In this document: piece after piece, positions 26,360 through 34,300 of the stretch
Layout: every line of letters starts with the position of its first letter
Position numbering within the stretch: position 1 is the first letter of the stretch
From: Helicobacter rappini
GTDB lineage: Bacteria > Campylobacterota > Campylobacteria > Campylobacterales > Helicobacteraceae
DNA: 64,000 bases
Assembly (NCBI RefSeq): GCF_900198625.1
Contig: NZ_FZPK01000006.1
Coordinates: forward strand, 1 to 64,000
Direction: 5' to 3'
The notes under the pieces: model-generated
What the model was told of the DNA's origin: nothing
The model's input: only the letters and a program-made list of their open reading frames with translations
The model's database searches: none
Made by a program: the position numbers and the translations under genes

Positions 26360-26976
26360 ATGGCAGAGGGGAAGGGAGCGACTTCGCAATTCAAGCCCCC
26401 CCCCTCTCATCAAAAAAGTGGAAAATGGAAAATGGGAAAATTGGGGGATTATGTGAGAATAGAATTAGGCGGCACCCCAAATACTGCAAAAAGTGAATAT
26501 TGGGGAGGTGATATTGCTTGGATTAATTCTGGAGAAATCAATAAATTTAGAATCGTTAAGCCAACAAAAACTATTACAAAATTAGGATTTGAAAATCAAA
26601 TACAAAGCCTTTACCTAAAGGGAGCGTTGTGATAGCAATAACAGGTGCTACATTGGGACAAGTAAGTTTGCTAGAAATTGATTCTTGTGCAAATCAATCT
26701 GTTGTGGGTGTTATACCAAATGATGATTTTTCTAATGAATTCTTGTGTTTATGGATAAAGTTTAATATTGATGAAATTATTTTAAATCAAACAGGTGGAG
26801 CACAACAACATATTAATAAAAACGATATAGCTAATTACCATATAATCAAACCCGACAAAGAATCTTTAGCAAGTGTAAATCTAAAAACATATTTTGAGAA
26901 AATATCTCATAATGCAAAACAGATAGAGAATCTCCAAGCAATGCGGGATATACTATTAAAGGCAATATTTGCTTAG
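26360..26976 (+). pseudogene. hsdS: Half-size type I restriction specificity (HsdS) gene, frameshifted
   Basis: The first frame (26360-26632) has the start of a target-recognition domain: KMGKLGDYVRIELGGTPNT, WGGDIAWINSGEI, KTITKLGFE. The second (to 26976) continues with PLPKGSVVIAITGATLGQ, NQTGGAQQHINKNDI and the conserved coiled-coil end QIENLQAMRDILLKAIFA. Restoring one A in the GAAAATC run near 26591-26595 joins them as one protein of about 205 residues with a single recognition domain. A nine-C tract at 26396-26404 lies in the first codons and could itself switch the frame. There is no hsdM or hsdR nearby. Either an inactive relic or an alternative specificity cassette for a locus elsewhere. 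Confidence 0.8.
26396..26404 (+). repeat. Poly-C tract (9) in the hsdS start region
   Basis: Encodes three prolines. A one-base change would put everything downstream out of frame with the ATG at 26360. Confidence 0.8.
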
Positions 26977-27165
26977 GTGTTGTTATGGCTTAAGGGGATA
27001 TTTCTAGTAGATATTTATAACAGATACTTCGCCTACGGCTCAGTATGACAATGTCCCCACTTGTCATATCAAAAGTCTTGCCACCTTGTCATACTGAGCG
27101 TAGCGAAGTATCCCAAAACATAGAATCTAGTATAGATTCTAAAAGAGATTTTTCGCTAACGCTCA
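26931..27165 (+). repeat. Direct repeat, copy A (hsdS 3' end plus palindromic element)
   Basis: Nearly identical to 28061-28260. It starts in the last codons of hsdS (CTCCAAGCAATGCGGGATAT) and continues through the flank into the palindromic repeat, indicating that an hsdS-plus-repeat module was duplicated. Confidence 0.8.
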
Positions 27166-27277
27166 AAATGACAAGGAAAGGGTTACTCAAAATGACAATG
27201 CCCCCACTTGTCATACTGAGCGTAGCGAAGTATCTACAATGGAATCTAGATTTTTCGCTATCGCTCAAAATGACAAA
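27023..27277. repeat. Cluster of palindromic repeat elements
   Basis: An inverted left arm lies at 27023-27051. A complete unit is at 27086-27175 (left arm TTGTCATACTGAGCGTAGCG ... right arm TTTTCGCTAACGCTCAAAAT then GACAA) and a second complete unit at 27207-27277. The outer ends TTGTCAT and ATGACAA pair, so each unit can fold into a hairpin. Inner parts carry TAGAATCT/AGATTCTA. Open frames over this stretch are not genes. Confidence 0.85.
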
Positions 27278-27380
27278 GAAATAATATTAAACGACAAATA
27301 TAATAAAGTATAATAATGAAATCTTTTGAATTTTTTATTTGTTATGTTGATTTTACTTGCCATACTAAAGCCTTGCCACC

Positions 27381-27410
27381 TTGTCATACTGAGCCTTTAG
27401 GCGAAGTATC
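27381..27410 (+). repeat. Isolated left arm of the palindromic repeat
   Basis: TTGTCATACTGAGCCTTTAG then GCGAAGTATC, the CCTTTAGGC variant also seen in dxs. No right arm follows before the second hsdS start. Confidence 0.8.
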
Positions 27411-27435
27411 TAAAACTTTATAACGGAGTGTAATA

Positions 27436-28105
27436 ATGGAATCTTGTAATACAGAATCTAGCTTAGATTTACCTTTAGAATCTCTCTCTTTACAACCCTT
27501 TCTACAATCTCTCCATAAAGAGCAATGGCAGGAAGTAAGGCTTGGGGAAGTTGCAGAAATCACCTCAAGCAAAAGAATTTTTTATAGCGAATATGTAGAA
27601 TATGGAATCCCCTTTTATAGAAGTAAAGAAATTATAGAATTTAGTAAGGGCAATAATCCACAAAATGAATTATTTATTGATGAAAATAAATACAACGATA
27701 TAGCAAATAAATTTGGAGTGCCACAAGCAAATGATATTCTGCTCACTTCAGTTGGGACTTTGGGGATTCCCTATCTTGTGCCAAAGGATAAAAAGTTTTA
27801 TTTTAAAGATGGTAATCTAACTTGGTTTAAAAATTTTAAAAACATTACAAGCTTATTTTTGTTTTTATTGGTTTAAATCTCCACAAGGAAAAGAAAAGTT
27901 AGATTCCATTGCTATTGGTAGCACTCAACAAGCTTTAACTATCGCAGCATTAAAAGCAGTTAATATACACCTTTCGCATACAGATATTATAAGAATACTG
28001 AACGAACAATTAAATAGCATTCAAAATAAGATTGAAAATAACTCAAAGCAGATTCAGAATCTCCAAGCAATGCGGGATATGCTATTAAAGGTAATATTTG
28101 CTTAG
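27436..28105 (+). pseudogene. hsdS: Second half-size HsdS gene, frameshifted
   Basis: It opens with a DSK/ESL-type leader, then EQWQEVRLGEVAEITSSKRI, GIPFYRSKEI, NDILLTSVGTLGIPYLV and DGNLTWFKNF, a single target-recognition domain. The frame stops at 27876. Removing one T from the TTTTT at about 27860-27870 restores FLFYWFKSPQGKEKL, IGSTQQALTIAALK and the coiled-coil end QIQNLQAMRDMLLKVIFA, giving about 220 residues. The recognition domain differs from that of 26360-26976 while the last 20 residues nearly match, as expected for two specificity cassettes sharing a conserved region. GGAG lies seven bases before the ATG. Confidence 0.8.
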
Positions 28106-28300
28106 GTATTATTATGGTTTAAGGAATATAAAGGGATACTTTGCCTACGCTTTAGTCATGACAATGTCCCCACTTGTCATATCAAAAGCCTTTCCACCTT
28201 GTCATACTGAGCGTAGCGAAGTATCCCATAATACAGAATCCACAACAGAATCTAAAAGAGATTTTTCGCCTTTTTCAAAGGCTCAAAATGACAAAGGGGA
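28061..28300 (+). repeat. Direct repeat, copy B
   Basis: Partner of 26931-27165; same order of hsdS 3' end, flank, CCCCACTTGTCATATCAAAA and palindromic element. Confidence 0.8.
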
Positions 28301-28400
28301 GAGGACTCAAAATGACAAGGGGGGGGGGGGGAACGGCTCAAAATGACACGCATAGAGATTTTTCGTTTGCTACGCAAACTCAAAATGACAATGTATTTTA
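28140..28400. repeat. Second cluster of palindromic repeat elements, with poly-G
   Basis: A complete unit at 28199-28296 (left arm as at 27086, right arm TTTTTCGCCTTTTTCAAAGG then CTCAAAATGACAA) is followed by partial right arms at 28306-28318 and 28332-28392. A 13-G run at 28319-28331 interrupts the repeats. A decayed unit can be followed to about 28510. The gap 28106-28628 holds nothing else that I can assign. Confidence 0.8.
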
Positions 28401-28628
28401 TGATGATTAAAGCGTAGTGAAGTATTTAAGCTTAGATTTTAAACTTGTCATAACTAAGCCCTAGATGAAGTATCACAAAATATAGAATCTAAGCTAGAGA
28501 TTTTGCCTTATAGTTTGGTAACTTATTGCATTTTAAACATAGAATCTAAGCAAGTTTATTAAAGTTTTATTTCCTTTAAGATTGTAGAATACAAGCTTTT
28601 ATGCTTTGTGGATAAAGGGAGTATCAAA

Positions 28629-29216
28629 ATGGAATGTAAGATACGCACAATGCTTTTATGTTTGTTAGTTTTTGGTGTGTTTGGAATCTTGCAAGCAAAT
28701 GCAAATCATAATGAAAATGCTATGGCAAAGCAAGAAGTGGCGAATGTGAATATAGATGATGATTTAGATTCTATCTTTCTTAATAGTAAAAGCATTCAGC
28801 TTGGTGATAAGCCTGTGATGATAGTCTTTGGCAAAGATGATTGCTATCATTGTAGCATTTTGAGTGCAAGTTTAATCGGTAATGATGTGATACAAGGCTA
28901 TATTACGCTAAATTTCTTGCCTTATTATATCAATCTAAGCGATAAGAAAAGGCACTCTATCCCCTATCTCAATCTCTCTGGGTTAAGCTCACTTGATACC
29001 GCACGACTCTATAAGTTAGAATCCCTGCCTTTAATCGTGTTTGTAAGCACTGATGGTAAAGAGATTATGCGTGTAGCTGGATTCCCCGGGGAGAAAAGGA
29101 TAATACATTTATTAGAATTTATCTACAATGATATTTGGAAAAATTATAATAGCCCAAAAGAGCGTGTGGCTGGATTCTTGGAATATGAAGAGGATTTAGC
29201 AAAAGGTGCAAAATAA
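28629..29216 (+). CDS. Exported thioredoxin-fold protein (CYHC)
   Basis: Has 195 residues from the ATG at 28629, seven bases after AAAGGGAG; the GTG at 28608 lies upstream of that site. A signal peptide (about 1-24, ending ANA) is followed by a thioredoxin domain with C72-Y-H-C75 in FGKDDCYHC and a cis-Pro loop ESLPLIVFVS. It resembles the periplasmic SoxW/thioredoxin_2 type. It is followed by a second thioredoxin and by ccsBA, so a role in keeping apocytochrome c or heme-handling thiols reduced is likely by context. Confidence 0.8.
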   Translation: MECKIRTMLLCLLVFGVFGILQANANHNENAMAKQEVANVNIDDDLDSIFLNSKSIQLGDKPVMIVFGKDDCYHCSILSASLIGNDVIQGYITLNFLPYYINLSDKKRHSIPYLNLSGLSSLDTARLYKLESLPLIVFVSTDGKEIMRVAGFPGEKRIIHLLEFIYNDIWKNYNSPKERVAGFLEYEEDLAKGAK

Positions 29217-29311
29217 GATTCTATAAAATCAAGATAAGATTCTATAAAATAGGGTAGGGCGACTAAAGTCTAAAAAGCGTTAAAGGTTTATTAAATATAA
29301 AAAGGATTGTT

Positions 29312-29917
29312 GTGAATAAAGTTTTTAAGAAAAGTTTAAGTATAGCAATATTAGGTTTTTGCTGTGTTATGTCTGGCTGTAAAGATGGTAATATCTCAAT
29401 TAGCGATGGAGAACAAAGCACAAAAGAGCTAGATACAAAGCTAGAAAATATCGATGTGGCTGGATATAAGGGACTAGAAGATATTATCAGTAATAATGTG
29501 CGTATAGAATCAGATTCTAAGCCTATTATGCTTATCTTTGGTGTGAATAATTGTAAATATTGCGAGATATTAAAGCAAGATATGCGTGATAATCAAAAAT
29601 TGCATGACTTTATAAAAGATAACTTTGTAACCTATTATGTAAATACGAGTTATAGCAAAACACATGAAGTAGCCTATATGCAAAAAAGTCTAAAAAGTGA
29701 TGATTTAGCAAGATATTATGGTGCGGTGAAAACTCCACTTATTATATGGCTAGAGAGTGATGGGACTAGGATTCTAAAACTTGATGGATATGATCCTAAT
29801 TATTTTAATGCCATGTTACAATTTGTAAAAAACAAAGGTTATGGTGATGAAAAAAATAGTGAAAAGCGTATGGCTATGTTTATAGAGCAATACACGCAGG
29901 GCAAATTAAATTTTTAG
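29312..29917 (+). CDS. Thioredoxin-fold lipoprotein (CKYC)
   Basis: Has 201 residues with a GTG start five bases after AAAGGA. The signal sequence carries lipobox VMSGC, so it is probably membrane-tethered. The active site is C81-K-Y-C84 in NNCKYC and the cis-Pro loop is AVKTPLIIWLESDG. It is related to its upstream neighbour across the domain (similar PIMLIFG...C-X2-C...YYVNTS layout). It lies about 50 bp before ccsBA. In H. pylori the thioredoxin HP0377 precedes the CcsBA gene HP0378; one or both of these proteins probably serve that function. Confidence 0.8.
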   Translation: MNKVFKKSLSIAILGFCCVMSGCKDGNISISDGEQSTKELDTKLENIDVAGYKGLEDIISNNVRIESDSKPIMLIFGVNNCKYCEILKQDMRDNQKLHDFIKDNFVTYYVNTSYSKTHEVAYMQKSLKSDDLARYYGAVKTPLIIWLESDGTRILKLDGYDPNYFNAMLQFVKNKGYGDEKNSEKRMAMFIEQYTQGKLNF

Positions 29918-29968
29918 GGTTAAACTTTTAGAGAATCTCTTTTGTAGTGAATTGTAAGTGGAGATATT

Positions 29969-32900
29969 ATGGCAAAACTTTCTGTATTGTTTAAGGCACT
30001 TTTGAATAATCTTTTTGCGTCCATGCCTCTTAGCATTTTTCTCATGGTGCTTTATGCGGCTTGTATCGGTTGGGCTACTTTTGTAGAGAAAGAGTATGGC
30101 TCTATTGTCGCACATGATGTGATTTATGCGTCATGGTGGTTTGAGTTACTTAATGCGTGGCTTGGGCTTAGTCTATTTGGCTGTATGCTAAAGAGTGTGA
30201 AATATAATGGCTTTAAAGTCAGCGTGCATACTTTCCATTTTGCTTTGATTGTGATTATTATGGGGGCTGGTATTACGCGATATTATGGCTTTGAGGGGAA
30301 TATGGTGCTAGAAGATGGGGGAAGTAGTAGCTTTATAGAATCTAGGGATAACTTTTTAAATGTGCTTGTGAGTAATGATGTGGGAGAGAATGGCACACAA
30401 AGTGATATTTTGCCGCTCGATAGCTTTAAAAAAGGCTATGATATTTCACTTAGTCCTTATGTGAGATTCTCAAAATTTAGCTTAGATACAAAAGAGGCTT
30501 TTGATAAACCTTTAAGTATTAAATCCGTTTCTATTATTAACTATTCTTTAAGCTCTCTTTTTGAACAAGCAAAAAATGAGAATAGAGAGATAGATCCCAA
30601 AGAAATTGATGCGAAAAAAAGAGAGAATCATTATTTAGCAAAATTTGAAGTAACCTATGATGGTATCACACATACCATGCTTTTATCAAATCGCGGTGAA
30701 AGGGCAATTGCTCGTTTTGGCAATCGCTTTATTACGCTTTCATGGGGACCAAAGTTTATACAACTTCCATTTGAATTAAAGCTTGATAAATTTGAAGTGA
30801 TAAATTATCCGGGCTCACAAATGCCATCAAGCTTTGCTTCTTATGTGCGTGTGATTGATGAAACACATGGCGAATATCCATTTAAGATATTTATGAATAA
30901 TGTGCTTGACTACAAGGGATATAGATTCTTCCAAAGTGAATATCGTGTAAAAAGAGATGAAGAGGGCAAGGAAATGCACGATGAAAATGGAATGCCCCTT
31001 TATGCAGCAACTATTTTGTCAGTCAATAATGACCCCGGAAAGATTCCAACATATATAGGCTATACGCTTTTAATACTTGGGGCTTTATGGCTTTTATTTG
31101 ACAATGACTCTCGCTTTAGAAAGTTAAGCAATTATGTAAAATCGCAAAAGGTATTAAGCATTGCTTTTCTTTTCTGCGGATTAGCCTTATTTCAACTAAA
31201 CACACCTTTATATGCAAATACAGAATCTAAAAATATAGAATCTGATACAAGCAAATTCTCACAAGAACTACCCCGCAAAAAATCGTTAGATAGTGTTAAT
31301 AGTGAGAAAAAATCACATTTAGACAAGCAATTAAGAGAAAAATATATACAAGCAAATGAAGATTTCATAGCACATATTGCAACAAGCAAAGAAAGTGCAG
31401 AAAAAATAGCCCCCATTTTTGCAGATATGAGCGATGAAGCTATAAGAGAGAGAATAGAGGGGCTCAAAAAAATCCCTAATAAGACTTTAAAGCGTTTCGC
31501 AAAGATACAGATACAGGGCTTTGATGGGCGTATTAAACTGCTTGATACTTATAGTGATGAGATTATGCGAAAAGTTACAGGTAAAAAAGAGTTTAAGGGC
31601 TTAAAGCATAATCAGTTTTTACTAGGACTTATGACTATGCCAGAGGATATGGCAAAGCTAAGGTTAATCAAAGTAACAAATAAAGAAATACTTGATATTT
31701 TGGGCGTTAGGGATAGCTATGTGTCGTTTGAAGATTTATTTCATAAAGATAGATTAAGCGATGTATATGCCTTTAGTATATCGCCTAATGCAGAGAGATT
31801 GGAGAAGTTTGAGAAAGCATATAAGCTTTATCATTTTGTAAATACGGCACTTAAAAAAAGAGATTCTGAACGCAATGAGTTTGATAAGCAAATCTTAAGA
31901 TTACATGAGAAAATGGACTTGCTTATGCCATTTTCAATATGGCATTATTTGCGACTAATTCCAGCAGATGGCGACTCGTGGATACCTTTTGGTAATCCAA
32001 ATATGCTTGATATAGCACAAATTCAGCAAAGTAATCCAGAGGATAGAAAAGAGCTAACACTGCTTGTCTATTTCTTAGAAGATTTTCGTTTGCAAACACG
32101 CGTAGGTGTTGCTTTAGGCGAATGGGAGAAGTTAAATGAAACACTCCTTTTTTACAATCGCTATCAAGCCCTTGTAGGTGGTAGCTTGTATCTTAATCCC
32201 ACGCTTGTAGAATCTGAACTTTTTCTTAATAAAACAGATGTGTTTCCAGTATCACAATACTTTTATTTAGCGCTTGGCATGTTACTATTTTTTGTAGCTT
32301 TTATTGCGATTTTGAGTAATAAACAGATTCCAAAATGGCTTGGCAAAACTTGCTATATCTTGCTTTTTTGTGTGTTTGTCGCACATACTTTAGGACTTAT
32401 TTTGCGTTGGTATGTCGGCGGACATGCTCCATGGAGTAATGCCTATGAATCTATGCTCTATATCGCATGGGCTAGTGCTTTATCGGGTGTTATTATCTTG
32501 CGTAAGTCTTATTTTGCTATGTGTGGGGCTAGCTTTCTTGCGGGTATGGCTCTAATGGTAGCACATTGGGGCTTTATGGACCCACAAATTGGCAATCTTC
32601 AGCCCGTCTTACAATCATATTGGCTTAATATCCATGTTGCAGTAATTGTAGCAAGTTATGGCTTCTTAGGACTTTCTTTTATGCTTGGCATTACAAATCT
32701 TATCCTTTTTATCTTCCGTAATCAGCAGAAAAGACCACAAGTAGATTCTGCCATTCTTGCCTTAAGTGCGATCAGTGAGATGAGTATGATTATTGGGATA
32801 TTAATGCTTGTTGTTGGCACATTCTTAGGTGGTGTATGGGCGAATGAATCTTGGGGTAGATATTGGGGTTGGGATTCTAAAGAGACTTGGTCGCTTGTAT

Positions 32901-33175
32901 CTGTTGGCGTGTATGCGTGTGTGCTGCATGTGAGATTATTAAAACCGCTTTATTTACCTTATATCTATAATGTCCTTGCAGTGCTTGCTTTCTCTAGTAT
33001 TTTGATGACATATTTTGGGGTGAATTTCTATCTTGGCACAGGTATGCATGCTTACGCGCAAGGTGAGGGCGATAGTGTAAATAGGCTTATTTTCATTTCA
33101 TTGGCATTAATTTTTATATTAGTCGCTTTAGCTTTTATGAAAAGAAAATTGCTTCATACAAAAGAGACACATTAA
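29969..33175 (+). CDS. ccsBA: Cytochrome c synthase CcsBA (ResB-ResC fusion, system II)
   Basis: Exports heme and attaches it to CXXCH of c-type cytochromes on the periplasmic side. It has 1068 residues, longer than the roughly 930 I recall for H. pylori. The ResB half (about 1-410) has three N-terminal membrane helices and a large periplasmic domain. A hydrophilic segment with ESK/DTSK motifs (about 415-460) and a helical region lead to the multi-helix ResC half, whose WWD heme-handling motif (VWANESWGRYWGWDSKET) begins at residue 956. Periplasmic histidines flank it (RWYVGGHAPWSN upstream). GGAG lies five bases before the ATG. Both adjacent thioredoxins fit the pathway. Confidence 0.93.
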   Translation: MAKLSVLFKALLNNLFASMPLSIFLMVLYAACIGWATFVEKEYGSIVAHDVIYASWWFELLNAWLGLSLFGCMLKSVKYNGFKVSVHTFHFALIVIIMGAGITRYYGFEGNMVLEDGGSSSFIESRDNFLNVLVSNDVGENGTQSDILPLDSFKKGYDISLSPYVRFSKFSLDTKEAFDKPLSIKSVSIINYSLSSLFEQAKNENREIDPKEIDAKKRENHYLAKFEVTYDGITHTMLLSNRGERAIARFGNRFITLSWGPKFIQLPFELKLDKFEVINYPGSQMPSSFASYVRVIDETHGEYPFKIFMNNVLDYKGYRFFQSEYRVKRDEEGKEMHDENGMPLYAATILSVNNDPGKIPTYIGYTLLILGALWLLFDNDSRFRKLSNYVKSQKVLSIAFLFCGLALFQLNTPLYANTESKNIESDTSKFSQELPRKKSLDSVNSEKKSHLDKQLREKYIQANEDFIAHIATSKESAEKIAPIFADMSDEAIRERIEGLKKIPNKTLKRFAKIQIQGFDGRIKLLDTYSDEIMRKVTGKKEFKGLKHNQFLLGLMTMPEDMAKLRLIKVTNKEILDILGVRDSYVSFEDLFHKDRLSDVYAFSISPNAERLEKFEKAYKLYHFVNTALKKRDSERNEFDKQILRLHEKMDLLMPFSIWHYLRLIPADGDSWIPFGNPNMLDIAQIQQSNPEDRKELTLLVYFLEDFRLQTRVGVALGEWEKLNETLLFYNRYQALVGGSLYLNPTLVESELFLNKTDVFPVSQYFYLALGMLLFFVAFIAILSNKQIPKWLGKTCYILLFCVFVAHTLGLILRWYVGGHAPWSNAYESMLYIAWASALSGVIILRKSYFAMCGASFLAGMALMVAHWGFMDPQIGNLQPVLQSYWLNIHVAVIVASYGFLGLSFMLGITNLILFIFRNQQKRPQVDSAILALSAISEMSMIIGILMLVVGTFLGGVWANESWGRYWGWDSKETWSLVSVGVYACVLHVRLLKPLYLPYIYNVLAVLAFSSILMTYFGVNFYLGTGMHAYAQGEGDSVNRLIFISLALIFILVALAFMKRKLLHTKETH

Positions 33176-33192
33176 TATTAAAAGGGTAGGGC

Positions 33193-34140
33193 ATGATAGA
33201 GATTCTAGGAATAGCTTCTGATATTGCAGGGGGGAAGCTTGGCTCGGCAAAAGGTGTTGCGTTGCTATGTGAGTATATGAGAGAGAAGAATCTTGCTATT
33301 TTGCATGATAAAAATTATCTCTCTTTAGATAGTAGCATAATCCCACCGGCACAAAAAGATGACTATACAAAGCATATTGATGTATTGTATGATTTTTTTA
33401 AAGATAAAGTCGCTAAAAGGGCTGAAGAGATTATTTGTGAGAATAATTTCCCATTTATTATTAGTGGGGATCACTCAAGTGCATTGGCAGTAGCACAAGG
33501 CATTCAAAACGCACTGCCAGATGAGAGAATAGGCATAATTTGGATTGATGCACATGCAGACATTCACACACCTTTTAGCACCTTTAGTGGTAACTTACAT
33601 GGTATGCCCTTAGCTGCCATCATAGGACATAAAGCACCAAATAAAAACACACTCACACAATCACAAGAAGAATCTTGGGAAAAGTTAATGAATATTTCAA
33701 AAGATTCTATACAACCAGAAAATATCGTGTATTGCGGTATTAGAAGCTTAGAGAAAGCAGAACAAGATGTTATAGATTCTAAAAATATATGTGTCTTTAG
33801 TGTGGAATCTTTACAAAAGGGCAGGGCAGACTGCATAGAAAAGATGAAAGAAGTCTTAACTCAAAGCACAAAGATTTATGTGAGTGTAGATATAGATGTG
33901 CTTGATTGTAGTGAGTTTCAAAGCACAGGTTGCAACGAGTCAAATGGGCTGTATATGCAAGAGCTAATCATGCTTACTAAAGATATTATAGAATCTTTTT
34001 CACATAAAATCATCGCCTTTGAGCTGAGTGAATTTAACCCAACCTTAGGCAATACAAAAGAACAAGACAAAGCCGCAGTATGCAACTTTTTACATGAGGT
34101 TATAGAATCTTTAACAAATAATGTTGTATTGCAAAGATAG
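33193..34140 (+). CDS. rocF: Arginase
   Basis: Hydrolyses arginine to ornithine and urea; in Helicobacter it supplies urea and depletes host arginine. It has 315 residues. Metal ligands by motif are His94 in SGDHSS, D119/H121/D123 in DAHADIHT and D233/D235 in SVDIDVLD; the late glutamate is in FELSEFNP. The first motif is SGDHS rather than the usual GGDHS. It follows ccsBA by 17 bases with AAGGGTAGGG before the ATG, so it is probably co-transcribed with it. Confidence 0.94.
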   Translation: MIEILGIASDIAGGKLGSAKGVALLCEYMREKNLAILHDKNYLSLDSSIIPPAQKDDYTKHIDVLYDFFKDKVAKRAEEIICENNFPFIISGDHSSALAVAQGIQNALPDERIGIIWIDAHADIHTPFSTFSGNLHGMPLAAIIGHKAPNKNTLTQSQEESWEKLMNISKDSIQPENIVYCGIRSLEKAEQDVIDSKNICVFSVESLQKGRADCIEKMKEVLTQSTKIYVSVDIDVLDCSEFQSTGCNESNGLYMQELIMLTKDIIESFSHKIIAFELSEFNPTLGNTKEQDKAAVCNFLHEVIESLTNNVVLQR

Positions 34141-34254
34141 TATATGGTAGCTTTATTGCCTTACATCTAAAACATTATGCATTGCTACCTATCCGCCCTT
34201 ATCACACCAAAAGTTTAAAAAAATCTTGCCTATTATTCCAAAAATAATGATTTT

Positions 34255-34263
34255 TGCTATACT
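34255..34263 (+). promoter_or_regulatory. Extended -10 promoter of icd
   Basis: TGCTATACT, with predicted start about 30 bases before the ATG at 34301. It argues against the in-frame ATG at 34226. Confidence 0.55.
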
Positions 34264-34300
34264 AAAAACACTTTTTAATTTCACGACAAAAGGACACACA

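Noticed and set aside
27045-27284. Open frames across the palindromic repeats (also 28098-28410)
   Set aside because: They consist only of repeat translation (CHTERSEVS, VILSVAKY) with no ribosome-binding site or unique sequence; repeat DNA, not genes.
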